The notes beneath the pieces are model-generated. The model was not told the DNA's origin, searched no databases, and saw nothing but the letters and a program-made list of their open reading frames with translations. Below, in pieces: positions 1 to 8,824 of a stretch of DNA of 32,034 bases. The translations under genes were made by a program, and so were the position numbers. How positions within the stretch are numbered: position 1 is the first letter of the stretch; the number at the start of each line of letters is the position of its first letter. The stretch is taken from NCBI GenBank assembly GCA_027082775.1, contig JALWUI010000009.1:1-32034 (forward strand), given 5' to 3'. This stretch comes from Candidatus Kapaibacterium sp. (GTDB lineage Bacteria; Bacteroidota; Ignavibacteria; Kapaibacteriales; WFXC01).

Positions 1-599
1 ATATTGGTGGCCTGATCCGCCATTCGTTCCAGGTTTCGCAGGATGACCACAAAATGAATTCCCGGTTCGATAAAATCAGGATTTTCCTTCATCTTGGCAA
101 TAATTTGGCGGGTGATTTCATTTTCCAGTTGATCGATTTGCGAGTCAGTTTGAATGATCTTTTCTGCTAAGGTCGTATCCAGATTGATGAAGGCGTCCAT
201 ACTGTACTTGATCATTGTCAGGACGCCGGCGGTCATTCGCTCCAGTCCAAACTCTTTGGCATACTGTGCCACATTGGGAATGGCAAGCGAATGCCGGGCA
301 ACGTTAAAGGCTAAATCTCCAATTCGTTCCAGCTCGTTATTCAACTTCAGAGAAACCAAAAGTAGCCGTAGATCTTTCGCCACTGGTTGATGAAGTGCAA
401 AGATTCGCTGACACTGCTTGTCAATTTTCATATCTAACTCATCGACCTTGTCGTCACGCTCCAGTACCAGTTTTGCCAGATCCGAGCGTCCCTCCAGCAG
501 TGCCCGAAAGGCAAATTCGATCTGTTCCTCGACGATACTTCCCATTCGGATCAGCCGAGCCTTGAGCTTTTCCAGATTTTCAGCAAATGCACGATGCAT
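1..599 (-). CDS. phoU: Phosphate transport system regulatory protein PhoU (partial, runs off the left edge)
   Basis: Reverse-strand translation from ATG at 599 gives [103 protein letters not shown]..., a PhoU helical repeat (DxxVDxLExxID...ARDLR...ERIGD). It is absent from the ORF track because it is open at the edge. Confidence 0.93.
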   Translation of the reverse strand, partial: MHRAFAENLEKLKARLIRMGSIVEEQIEFAFRALLEGRSDLAKLVLERDDKVDELDMKIDKQCQRIFALHQPVAKDLRLLLVSLKLNNELERIGDLAFNVARHSLAIPNVAQYAKEFGLERMTAGVLTMIKYSMDAFINLDTTLAEKIIQTDSQIDQLENEITRQIIAKMKENPDFIEPGIHFVVILRNLERMADQATN

Positions 600-809
600 G
601 AATACTCCTGTTTGATTTGCATTGTTTCACCTTTGCGCAAAGACGATAAAGGAGAAAAAAGGTTGCGTCGGGTGGTAAAAATAGCGACGAGCTGGATGAT
701 GTGTTACAAAAAGGCAATAGCACGAGATCGATTCTCGTTGTGGTGCAGTATTTCCTGGCCGCTATTGAGCAAATGTTGGATAGATTTTACAAAAGTGCAG
801 AACAATAAG

Positions 810-2645
810 ATGAATGGAACAGCGATGGACGTAATTGTAGCAGGGGTAGTAACTCTTAGTGTTGTTGGGGGGATCGTTGCAGTCCGATCCATTCGTAAGT
901 TGCGACAACAGTGCGAGCAGTTGCGGCAACAGTGTTCCCAGGTAGAGGAAGACAAGCAGCAGTTGGAAGCAGCGCTTGAAAGGTTGAACAAAGCCGTTCG
1001 CACGCTGTTCTCAGTGGAAGCAAAGGATAGCAGTGATATTGTATTGCCGCATCCATCAGTGCAGGCAGTGTGGCAGCAAATACAGCAGAGAGAGGCGGGA
1101 TGGCAGCAGCTTTTGCGGGATCTACAAATAATCGCTGAGGGAGATATTAGCCATCTTGAGCAGACAGAAAATTCGGTATTGGGACAGTTAGCAGATCGGA
1201 TTCGCCAGATTTTGATGCGGCTGCGCCGCACTGCCGATACGATGAATACATTGCAAACACAGTTGCAGACAGCAACAAAGGAGACGCAGCGGGTGATCGA
1301 ACGAATGCTCCAGGCTACAGGGAGTGCCGCTGAGTGTTCAGTTCAGCAACAGGGAGCGGTAACCCGAATAGTCAATTTGCTGGAAGGGATCTTGCGCGAA
1401 GTAGAAGAGATGAGTCAGTCAATGGAGCAGCAACGTGAGCAGATGCAGTATGTTCAGCTTGCAGTGGAAGATATTCCACAGCAATTGCGCAAACTTTTTG
1501 TTGCGCAACATACCGATGAAGCGGGACACTCTGAAGATCACCACGGGGAAGTTGAAGAGATTCTGCAGGTGATCATCCAGAAGGTGCGGCAGTTAGCAGC
1601 GCTTTCCGGACAGATCGGGGAAATTACAACAGTCATTGAGGAAGTTGCAAAGAAAACAACGCTCTTAGCGTTTAATGCCGCTATTGAAGCAGCACAGGCG
1701 GGAGAGGCGGGAAAGGGATTCTCCGTCGTTGCTTCGGAAATTCACAAATTGGCGGAGGCAACGAAAAGTGCTTCTTCGGATATTGCTGCTTTAGTGGAAC
1801 GAATACAGCAGCAAATTGCGCAGGTCGTCGATACTGCCGATCAGGGTATTACGGCTATTACCCGAGCAGCGCAACGCACGCAGGAGCATATTGAGCAGAT
1901 GAGCCGGAATATTCAGGAGACTTTCCGTTCGATGGTTGCCGTTATCGAACGGAATGCGGCAATCATAGAACACTTAGCGACCAGTTCTCAGGAAATTGGC
2001 GATCGGCTGAGCCGGTTGCAGCAGGCAGCGCAACAGAATGCAGCTGAAATGGAAGAAGCGACTACCGAAGCACAGCAGGTGCAGCAGCAGGTTTCACGGG
2101 TGTTGCAGGTGACGGAATCGCTGTCGGAAATGGCAACGGCATTGCAAATACAGGCTCATTCTTTTAAACTTTCAAAGCAGGATTCAGCGATTCTCGCAGT
2201 CCGGTGGAGTGAGCGGCTTCGAACGGGAGAACCAATGGTTGATAAACAGCATCAGCAGTTAATTGCTAAGGTGAATGCTTTACTGGATGCGATGGCGGAA
2301 GGAAAGGGACAGGCAGAATTGGATGCGATCCTTCAGTTTTTAGAAGGTTATGTGGCTGAGCATTTTTCCTACGAAGAAGAGTGTATGGAAAAGTATCGAT
2401 GCCCGGTAGCGGAGAAGAACAAACAGGCACATCGGAAGTTTGAGCAAACCTTTGCTGCCTTGAAAGCTGAATATCAACGCCGTGGTGCCACCTTAGAATT
2501 GGCGCAAAAAATCTATCGGCAGATTGGCGAGTGGCTGGTGAATCACATTGGAAAAGTTGATACGGGTTTGCACCAGTGTTTACCCAAACAGCAAGTTGCG
2601 GCAGGCAACGCAACTACTCTGCATTTGCCAACGGTCGAATCGTGA
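810..2645 (+). CDS. Membrane-anchored methyl-accepting chemotaxis-type protein with C-terminal bacteriohemerythrin domain
   Basis: The ORF is listed from 594, but [25 protein letters not shown] (ATG at 810) is the likelier start because it opens directly with a TM helix. The MCP hairpin is [34 protein letters not shown]. The C-terminal hemerythrin motifs are VDKQHQQL...[10 protein letters not shown]...NKQAHRKF...[10 protein letters not shown]. Confidence 0.88.
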   Translation: MNGTAMDVIVAGVVTLSVVGGIVAVRSIRKLRQQCEQLRQQCSQVEEDKQQLEAALERLNKAVRTLFSVEAKDSSDIVLPHPSVQAVWQQIQQREAGWQQLLRDLQIIAEGDISHLEQTENSVLGQLADRIRQILMRLRRTADTMNTLQTQLQTATKETQRVIERMLQATGSAAECSVQQQGAVTRIVNLLEGILREVEEMSQSMEQQREQMQYVQLAVEDIPQQLRKLFVAQHTDEAGHSEDHHGEVEEILQVIIQKVRQLAALSGQIGEITTVIEEVAKKTTLLAFNAAIEAAQAGEAGKGFSVVASEIHKLAEATKSASSDIAALVERIQQQIAQVVDTADQGITAITRAAQRTQEHIEQMSRNIQETFRSMVAVIERNAAIIEHLATSSQEIGDRLSRLQQAAQQNAAEMEEATTEAQQVQQQVSRVLQVTESLSEMATALQIQAHSFKLSKQDSAILAVRWSERLRTGEPMVDKQHQQLIAKVNALLDAMAEGKGQAELDAILQFLEGYVAEHFSYEEECMEKYRCPVAEKNKQAHRKFEQTFAALKAEYQRRGATLELAQKIYRQIGEWLVNHIGKVDTGLHQCLPKQQVAAGNATTLHLPTVES

Positions 2646-2823
2646 GAATTACCGGCGAGCGGAGCGCAGAATAGTGGAGATTTTTTAGGCAATTATGCGT
2701 CAACCCTCGATCGTTGCTGCTGGAGATTCTTTAGCCAACAGCAATCCAATGAGGGACAACGCTGTGCGTGATACCATCCTGCTGGAATAATGGTACTGGG
2801 AAAGAGACTGGAGAGAAACAAAG

Positions 2824-3690
2824 GTGTGGGTTGTTCTGGCATTGCTTACGGCGCTGGCAGAATCCCTCAAAGATTTGTGGGCAAAGCGGTTTTTGCTCGA
2901 TCAGATTGATTTCCTTCTCATAGCGTGGGGATTACACGCCGGCAGTGCCCTTTTTCTTGTCCCGGTAACGTGGGGTATCGATGGATTTGTCTTTGAATCC
3001 ACAGTTTTTCCGGTGCTGGCAATCGTTGCGACGGCAAATGCAACGGTGGTTGTGCTTTATATGTTTGCTTTACGCTCCGGTGAGCTATCGGAAGTTGTCC
3101 CATTGCTGACGCTGACGCCTTTGTTTATGTTGCTGACCTCGCCACTGTTGCTGGGAGAAACGCCGTCGTGGATGGGAGGAGTAGGAGTAGTGACGATCGT
3201 TCTGGGTGCCTACTGGCTTCATATGCCGGCACATCGAGAGTACTGGTATCAACCTTTTGTGTTGTTGCTTCGCAAGCCCGCCGCGCAAGCAATGCTCTTG
3301 ATCGCACTGATCTGGAGTATCACCGGAAATCTGGATAAACTGGGAGTCGCACGCTCCACGCCGCTGGTGTGGGGAACGCTGACGAACGCCACCATTGCAA
3401 TGCTGCTGTTCCCGGTTGTGCTCTTCCGATCCCGGCGTCAGAAGAAATTCGGCTGGAAAAATATTCGGAAAGTAGTCGTCGTACTGGGCGTTCTTGGAGC
3501 AATTGTGACCTTTACGCAGATGACAGCGATTACCCTCACCCTGGTGCCGTACGTGATCGCTGTTAAGCGGTTGAGCATTTTGTTCAGCGTGATCTGGGGT
3601 GGCATTGTCTTGCGAGAGCGGCAATTTCGACAGCGCTTGATTGCTGCCAGTATTATGGTGGGAGGCGCAATAATCATCACGTTGTCCTGA
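2824..3690 (+). CDS. DMT superfamily (EamA-like) transporter
   Basis: 288 aa, GTG start with GGAGA upstream, about 10 hydrophobic helices in two halves, with DMT-like text (LRSGELSEVVPLLTLTPLFMLLTSPLLLGE; VPYVIAVKRLSILFSVIWGGIVLRE). Confidence 0.85.
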   Translation: MWVVLALLTALAESLKDLWAKRFLLDQIDFLLIAWGLHAGSALFLVPVTWGIDGFVFESTVFPVLAIVATANATVVVLYMFALRSGELSEVVPLLTLTPLFMLLTSPLLLGETPSWMGGVGVVTIVLGAYWLHMPAHREYWYQPFVLLLRKPAAQAMLLIALIWSITGNLDKLGVARSTPLVWGTLTNATIAMLLFPVVLFRSRRQKKFGWKNIRKVVVVLGVLGAIVTFTQMTAITLTLVPYVIAVKRLSILFSVIWGGIVLRERQFRQRLIAASIMVGGAIIITLS

Positions 3691-4610
3691 TGTTCACCGT
3701 GGCACAAATACCAGAGTTGCAACAGGCAGTTTTGCAATGGTATCACCAGCATCGGCGGGAGCTGTGGTGGCGCCAGCAGCCAACGCCGTACGTCGTTCTG
3801 GTTTCTGAGATGATGCTGCAACAAACGCAGGTGAGCAAAGTAGCGCCGAAACTAAAACAATTTTTGCAGCAGTTTCCTTCTTTTGAAGCGCTTGCTGCTG
3901 CGCCGCTGGAGGCGGTGTTGCGTGCCTGGCAGGGACTGGGTTATAACCGTCGAGCGGTCTACTTGTGGCGCATTGCCCGGATAGTACAGGAGCAGTATGG
4001 CGGTAAGCTCCCCGGTGATCGATCCCTGCTCCTGCAGTTGCCGGGCGTTGGAGAGTATACGGCAGCGGCGCTGCGGGTCTTTGCTTTCGGTCTTCCGGAC
4101 ATCATTCTGGATACCAATATCAAGCGCATCATAAGCCGGCTATTTTTTACTCTCCGATACCGGAACGAAGTAATGCCAGTATCGATGCTGCGGGAGAAGG
4201 CAGCAAAGATTCAGCCGGAAAGGGATCTTCGCCAGTGGTACTATGCCCTGATGGATCTGGGTTCCCTGGTGTGCCGTTCTACCGTGGCTCACTGTGATCA
4301 GTGTCCGCTCCAACCGTGGTGTGTGAATGCCGGTAGAGTCAATGATTTGCCAGTATATCGACAACGGCGGCAGGAACCGACATTTCAGGGACTTCCGCGG
4401 CGTATCTGGCGCGGACGAATCGTGGAACTGCTTCGCCAGCATTCTGGATTGTCAATTGAACAAATTCTCCGACATTTGCAATTGTGTTCCGAAGATGGTG
4501 CTCGATCGTGGGTTGAAGCAGTTTTGCAGCAATTGGAGCGAGAACAATTAGTTGCTGTACGGATAAATAGTAGCGGGTCTTCGGTGTACGTCTTAGGGCA
4601 AGGTGAATAA
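3690..4610 (+). CDS. mutY: A/G-specific adenine glycosylase (MutY family), short form
   Basis: SEMMLQQTQV, LPGVGEYTAAAL (HhH) and ILDTNIKRI are present, with a [4Fe-4S] loop C-x6-C-x2-C-x5-C (CRSTVAHCDQCPLQPWC). The start overlaps the upstream stop (TGATG). Confidence 0.9.
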   Translation: MFTVAQIPELQQAVLQWYHQHRRELWWRQQPTPYVVLVSEMMLQQTQVSKVAPKLKQFLQQFPSFEALAAAPLEAVLRAWQGLGYNRRAVYLWRIARIVQEQYGGKLPGDRSLLLQLPGVGEYTAAALRVFAFGLPDIILDTNIKRIISRLFFTLRYRNEVMPVSMLREKAAKIQPERDLRQWYYALMDLGSLVCRSTVAHCDQCPLQPWCVNAGRVNDLPVYRQRRQEPTFQGLPRRIWRGRIVELLRQHSGLSIEQILRHLQLCSEDGARSWVEAVLQQLEREQLVAVRINSSGSSVYVLGQGE

Positions 4611-4623
4611 TAACCTGGAAGGA

Positions 4624-6405
4624 ATGAAAGTTCTGCTGCCAGCAGCGGTCATAATCGTTTTGTTACTGGTGGCTTGTAGTTCGCCGGTATCGAAACAGCA
4701 GATCTTGACGCCACCACTCTGTCCGCTTCCTGTTCAGCAGTGCCGCCCAGAAGCCGGAGAGGTTCGAGTGATTGATACAGGGTTGACGGATAAACCTTGG
4801 TACTACGAAATTGTCCCCGTGTCAGGCATCAATACGCCCGCCAATGAGTGGACACTCTGGTTCTGGACTCCTGATACGGTCTATGCTACGGTGGAGCGCA
4901 ATGGCAAGCAACAGTTACAGCAGTACCGGGTAGCACACTATGATCGCTTCCATCTGGTGGATAATCTCATTCTTCCATATCGCCATTATGGAAGCGCAAC
5001 TGGTGATAAACGGCGGCGCTGGATTGCATACGCTGCCGTTGCTCCTACGGCGTTTCGGTTTGATTCCGATGTGTTGATTGCTGCCGATGCAACGTGGGAA
5101 AAAGCAAAATCTCTGTCGTTTGACCAGCAGCCCCATTGGGATTCACATCCTGCCCTTGATCCTGAGGGCAAAGCACTGTTTTTTGCTTCCGATCGTGGCG
5201 ATACCATTCACGGTACTGAGATATGGTTTTCGGTATGGCTGGGCGATCGGTGGAGCGACCCGCTGACCGTCGGTCCGGTGATTAACACCGATTGCGATGA
5301 ACTGACACCTTTTGTAACCCCTGATCGACAGTGGCTGCTGTTCGCTTCGACCGGACATCGGAATGTTGGCGGTTATGACCTGTTTCGTTCCCGAATCCGT
5401 CCGGAATTCTGGATGGCTGTGGATCAGCGAGATCTGCAGCGATTGCAGGATTCGGCTTTTCTGGTGAGTGTTTTTGATGAGCCGGAGAACCTGGGAAAAC
5501 CGATCAATACGATTCACAATGAGTTGTTTCCATACACGCCCGCTTCTCCTGATTCGCTACTGTACTATGCATCGGACCAGGGCAAAGGAGCGGATTTCGA
5601 TATTTATGTCTTTGCAAAGCATCGACTGGGAGTCATCGAAGCACACCTGCCGCAAACGCAAGAAGTGGGGGATACGTTGCCGCTTTCCACGATCGAAGTT
5701 CAGCCAATAGAAATGCCTCAGCTTGAACAGCCGGAGGAGGAAGATACCGTATCTGTTAAGGAGGCAGTGGTTCAGGGACGGGTTGTCGATCCTGATCGTC
5801 AGCCAGTTCCGGATGCACAAGTATCAGCGCTGGTAGAGGATACCCTTTATGCCCGGACCCGGACAGATACAGTGGGTAACTTCAGTGTTTCCGTTCCTCA
5901 GGATCAGCCAGTGGTGATTGAGGCGGAAGCACCGGGTTACTTCCCGAAGCGAACAACTATTGTGGCAACAGAGGATACCGTCCAATTAGCGGACACAGCT
6001 ATTCGGCTTCAGCACTTTACGATTGTCCGCATCCACTTTCCCACCGATCAGTATCGCCATCCTTATCCTTACGTCTTGGATGACAATGGTTTCCCGACCA
6101 ATGAAACGTGGCAGCATTTGTTAGATCGAGTTGCCCGAAGCATTTTGCAGGACACCAGCATATTGCAGCAGGTTCTGATCGTTGGTCACACTGACGATGT
6201 CGCATCGGAACAGTACAATTATCAATTGGGGCTGCGGCGAGCAAATTTTGTGTATGAGCAGCTCTATCAGCGCGGAGTACCACTCCATCTGATGAAAATC
6301 CTGAGTAAAGGGGAGTTAGAGAAGCTTCCCCGAAAACCGGGAGAGCCACTGAAGTTATATCGGAAACGTCTCCGTCGCGTGGAAATTATCAAGGTGGTAC
6401 GGTAG
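4624..6405 (+). CDS. OmpA-family lipoprotein with PD40/WD40-like propeller and carboxypeptidase-regulatory-like domain
   Basis: The ORF is listed from GTG 4603; ATG 4624 gives MKVLLPAAVIIVLLLVAC, with lipobox LVAC. It has propeller blades (HPALDPEGKALFFASDRG; ELTPFVTPDRQWLLFASTGH), then VVQGRVVDPDRQPVPDAQVSAL, and a C-terminal OmpA motif (LIVGHTDDVASEQYNYQLGLRRANFVYEQLYQRGV). Confidence 0.88.
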   Translation: MKVLLPAAVIIVLLLVACSSPVSKQQILTPPLCPLPVQQCRPEAGEVRVIDTGLTDKPWYYEIVPVSGINTPANEWTLWFWTPDTVYATVERNGKQQLQQYRVAHYDRFHLVDNLILPYRHYGSATGDKRRRWIAYAAVAPTAFRFDSDVLIAADATWEKAKSLSFDQQPHWDSHPALDPEGKALFFASDRGDTIHGTEIWFSVWLGDRWSDPLTVGPVINTDCDELTPFVTPDRQWLLFASTGHRNVGGYDLFRSRIRPEFWMAVDQRDLQRLQDSAFLVSVFDEPENLGKPINTIHNELFPYTPASPDSLLYYASDQGKGADFDIYVFAKHRLGVIEAHLPQTQEVGDTLPLSTIEVQPIEMPQLEQPEEEDTVSVKEAVVQGRVVDPDRQPVPDAQVSALVEDTLYARTRTDTVGNFSVSVPQDQPVVIEAEAPGYFPKRTTIVATEDTVQLADTAIRLQHFTIVRIHFPTDQYRHPYPYVLDDNGFPTNETWQHLLDRVARSILQDTSILQQVLIVGHTDDVASEQYNYQLGLRRANFVYEQLYQRGVPLHLMKILSKGELEKLPRKPGEPLKLYRKRLRRVEIIKVVR

Positions 6406-8622
6406 GTGGCAATGGTTCAAACGTGGTGGCAGCAAGCAAAACGCTTTGTTATGCTGGGAGCAGCGATTGCTCTGGGGCTGTTCCTTGTGGGAGTTATAGG
6501 CGTTGTGGTTCTGGTTGTTTCCGCGATGAGTTCTGGCTTGCCTTCACTGGAAGCCCTGGAAAATCCCAAGCCGGAGCTATCTACGCAGGTCATCAGTGCT
6601 GATGGTGAAGTCATTGGGGAGTTTTATGTCAAGCGCCGTCGGTATTTACCCTATGATAGCATTCCGCCTTTCTTTATCAAGGCATTGATTGCCACGGAAG
6701 ATCGGGCATTTTTTGACCACTGGGGTATTCACGTTATGCGGGTTTTAAAAGCAGCAGTCAAGAACGTACTGGCAGGGCGGATCAAGGAAGGAGCATCGAC
6801 GATCACACAGCAGTTAGCCCGAAACCTGTACTTTACCCATAAAGTTTCACTGGAGCGAAAAATCAAAGAAGCACTCACCGCTATCCAGATCGAGCGCCGG
6901 TATACGAAACGGGAAATCTTGGAGCTGTATGCAAACAGTGTTTATTTTGGCCGTGGTGCTTATGGGTTACAGGTCGCTGCCCAGGTGTATTTCAACAAAG
7001 CACCGAGTCAGTTAACCCTGGGGGAATGTGCTTATCTGGTTGCCTTATTGAAAGCCCCAAACAACTATGATTACCGGGTGAACTATGAGAAAGCGATTCA
7101 ACGGCGCAATCTGGTGCTGAAGAATATGCTGGCGATGGGATATATTACGCGGCAGATGTACGAGGAAGCGATAGCAGAACCGCTTAAGCCAGCGGAGGGA
7201 GAAACAATCATCCAGGATCCTTATGCAATAGCGGCTCAATTTGTGGAAATGGTACGTCGATCGCTCAGTCGGGATACGCTTTTGTATGGCTACGATCTTT
7301 ACCGGGATGGGTTAAAAATTTACACAACCCTGAATTATCGGATTCAACAATATGCGTGGCAGGCTTTGCAGCAGCGGCTGCAATGGCTGCAAAAGCAATT
7401 TGATCGCCAATGGCGGTGGCGACGATTTCCGAAGTTACGCAAGGCAATTCTGGAGCGAGCCATTCGCAATTCGCAGCAGTATCAGACAGCGGCGCCAGCA
7501 GATCGGAAGAAAATCCGGGCGCAGTTGCTCAAGGACAAAAGATTTGTTGATTCGGTACTCCATCGAGCGACTCGTATCCAGGGGGCGGTGGTGGTATTAG
7601 ACAATGAAACTGGCGCGATCCGGGCGTTGATTGGTTCGACGCTGCTGGAGCCTACAGAACGATACGGTTTGAACCGTGCTCTCCAGATTCGGCGGCAGCC
7701 GGGATCGGCGTTTAAGCCGTTTGTGTACTTAGCAGCTTTGTACAATGGTTTGACACCGGATTCTCTGATTGATGCGACGGCTTTTGAATACCCACTGCCG
7801 AACGGGGAAACGTGGGTGTTGCAGGGACGGGAGCAGGATACGGGTAAAGTCCCGTTGCATATTGGGTTGAAGTACTCGATTAACTCTGTTGCCGGACGGT
7901 TGATAGCGTATTACACTACCCCCGAACAGGTGATCCAGCTTGCTCGTAAAATGGGCATTGAGTCGCCCTTAGAGCCTGTACTGTCGATTGCGCTGGGATC
8001 GGAAGAGGTGCGCCCATTTGAGTTAACTCGCGCCTTTATGTGTTTCCCCAATGAAGGCTTGTATGTTGAGCCTTATTTCATCACCCGGATCGAAGACCGC
8101 TTTGGCAACGTACTTTACAATCGTAATGGCCGAATCGATGCTCGTCCGGCAATAGAACCAGAGTATGCTCGGCAGATGGTGACAATGTTAGAAGAAGTAG
8201 TCGATGGTGGGACCGCTGCCCGAATTCGCCAGGATTTTGTTTATCCTGCCTGCGGAAAAACGGGGACGACCAACGACTATGCCGATGCGTGGTTTGTAGG
8301 CGCAACGCCGCAACTGACTGCCGGCATCTGGCTGGGATTCGACGATCGTCGTATTACCTTTGGCGATAAATTTGGTTATGGAGGAGTGGCTGCTGCTCCA
8401 ATCTGGGGCAAAATGATGCGCAGCATTTATGAAGATAAGTTGTTGGGATTTGATCCCACCAGAGATTTCCCGCGAGATCAAACGGCACTTCAGTTACCTG
8501 CTGATACAACCGATTTTATCCCGCAAATTGAGCGGACAATCATCCTGCCGCAATTAACGGCTCCTGAGCAGCCGGTGCGTTTCCCGGTCTTGAAGGTCGA
8601 GGAAGAAGAATCGAAACAGTAA
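6406..8622 (+). CDS. Penicillin-binding protein 1A (bifunctional GT51 transglycosylase/transpeptidase)
   Basis: GT51 motifs are ATEDRAFFDHWGI, EGASTITQQLARN and RKIKEALTAIQIERRYTKREILELYANSVYFGRGAYGL. Transpeptidase motifs are SAFK (RQPGSAFKPF), SINS and KTGTTNDYADAWFVG. GTG start at 6406 or ATG at 6412. Confidence 0.94.
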   Translation: MAMVQTWWQQAKRFVMLGAAIALGLFLVGVIGVVVLVVSAMSSGLPSLEALENPKPELSTQVISADGEVIGEFYVKRRRYLPYDSIPPFFIKALIATEDRAFFDHWGIHVMRVLKAAVKNVLAGRIKEGASTITQQLARNLYFTHKVSLERKIKEALTAIQIERRYTKREILELYANSVYFGRGAYGLQVAAQVYFNKAPSQLTLGECAYLVALLKAPNNYDYRVNYEKAIQRRNLVLKNMLAMGYITRQMYEEAIAEPLKPAEGETIIQDPYAIAAQFVEMVRRSLSRDTLLYGYDLYRDGLKIYTTLNYRIQQYAWQALQQRLQWLQKQFDRQWRWRRFPKLRKAILERAIRNSQQYQTAAPADRKKIRAQLLKDKRFVDSVLHRATRIQGAVVVLDNETGAIRALIGSTLLEPTERYGLNRALQIRRQPGSAFKPFVYLAALYNGLTPDSLIDATAFEYPLPNGETWVLQGREQDTGKVPLHIGLKYSINSVAGRLIAYYTTPEQVIQLARKMGIESPLEPVLSIALGSEEVRPFELTRAFMCFPNEGLYVEPYFITRIEDRFGNVLYNRNGRIDARPAIEPEYARQMVTMLEEVVDGGTAARIRQDFVYPACGKTGTTNDYADAWFVGATPQLTAGIWLGFDDRRITFGDKFGYGGVAAAPIWGKMMRSIYEDKLLGFDPTRDFPRDQTALQLPADTTDFIPQIERTIILPQLTAPEQPVRFPVLKVEEEESKQ

Positions 8623-8824
8623 TCTGGTGCTTTCTTTGCTGCTTTCCTTTAATCCAACGGGAGGCTTGACCTGCTACGAAGATAGTTGCAGCCTATTGGT
8701 GTGGAAAGGCAGGCAGTATTCTTTTGCGATCGAATCCGTATATTGCAATTTTGTAAATTTTTCCGGGCATTTGTTGCAGGAGATCTGACAGAGTGGAGCT
8801 GGCTGGAGAAAGATAGAGTTGGAT

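Noticed and set aside
594-809. 72-residue N-terminal extension of the MCP ORF
   Set aside because: The ATG at 594 overlaps the divergent phoU start and the extension has no sensible domain; ATG 810 leads straight into a TM helix.
3085-3624. 179-aa antisense ORF opposite the DMT transporter
   Set aside because: Lies fully antisense to a convincing membrane protein, has no recognisable domain, and is rich in H/Q/R as expected for a shadow ORF.
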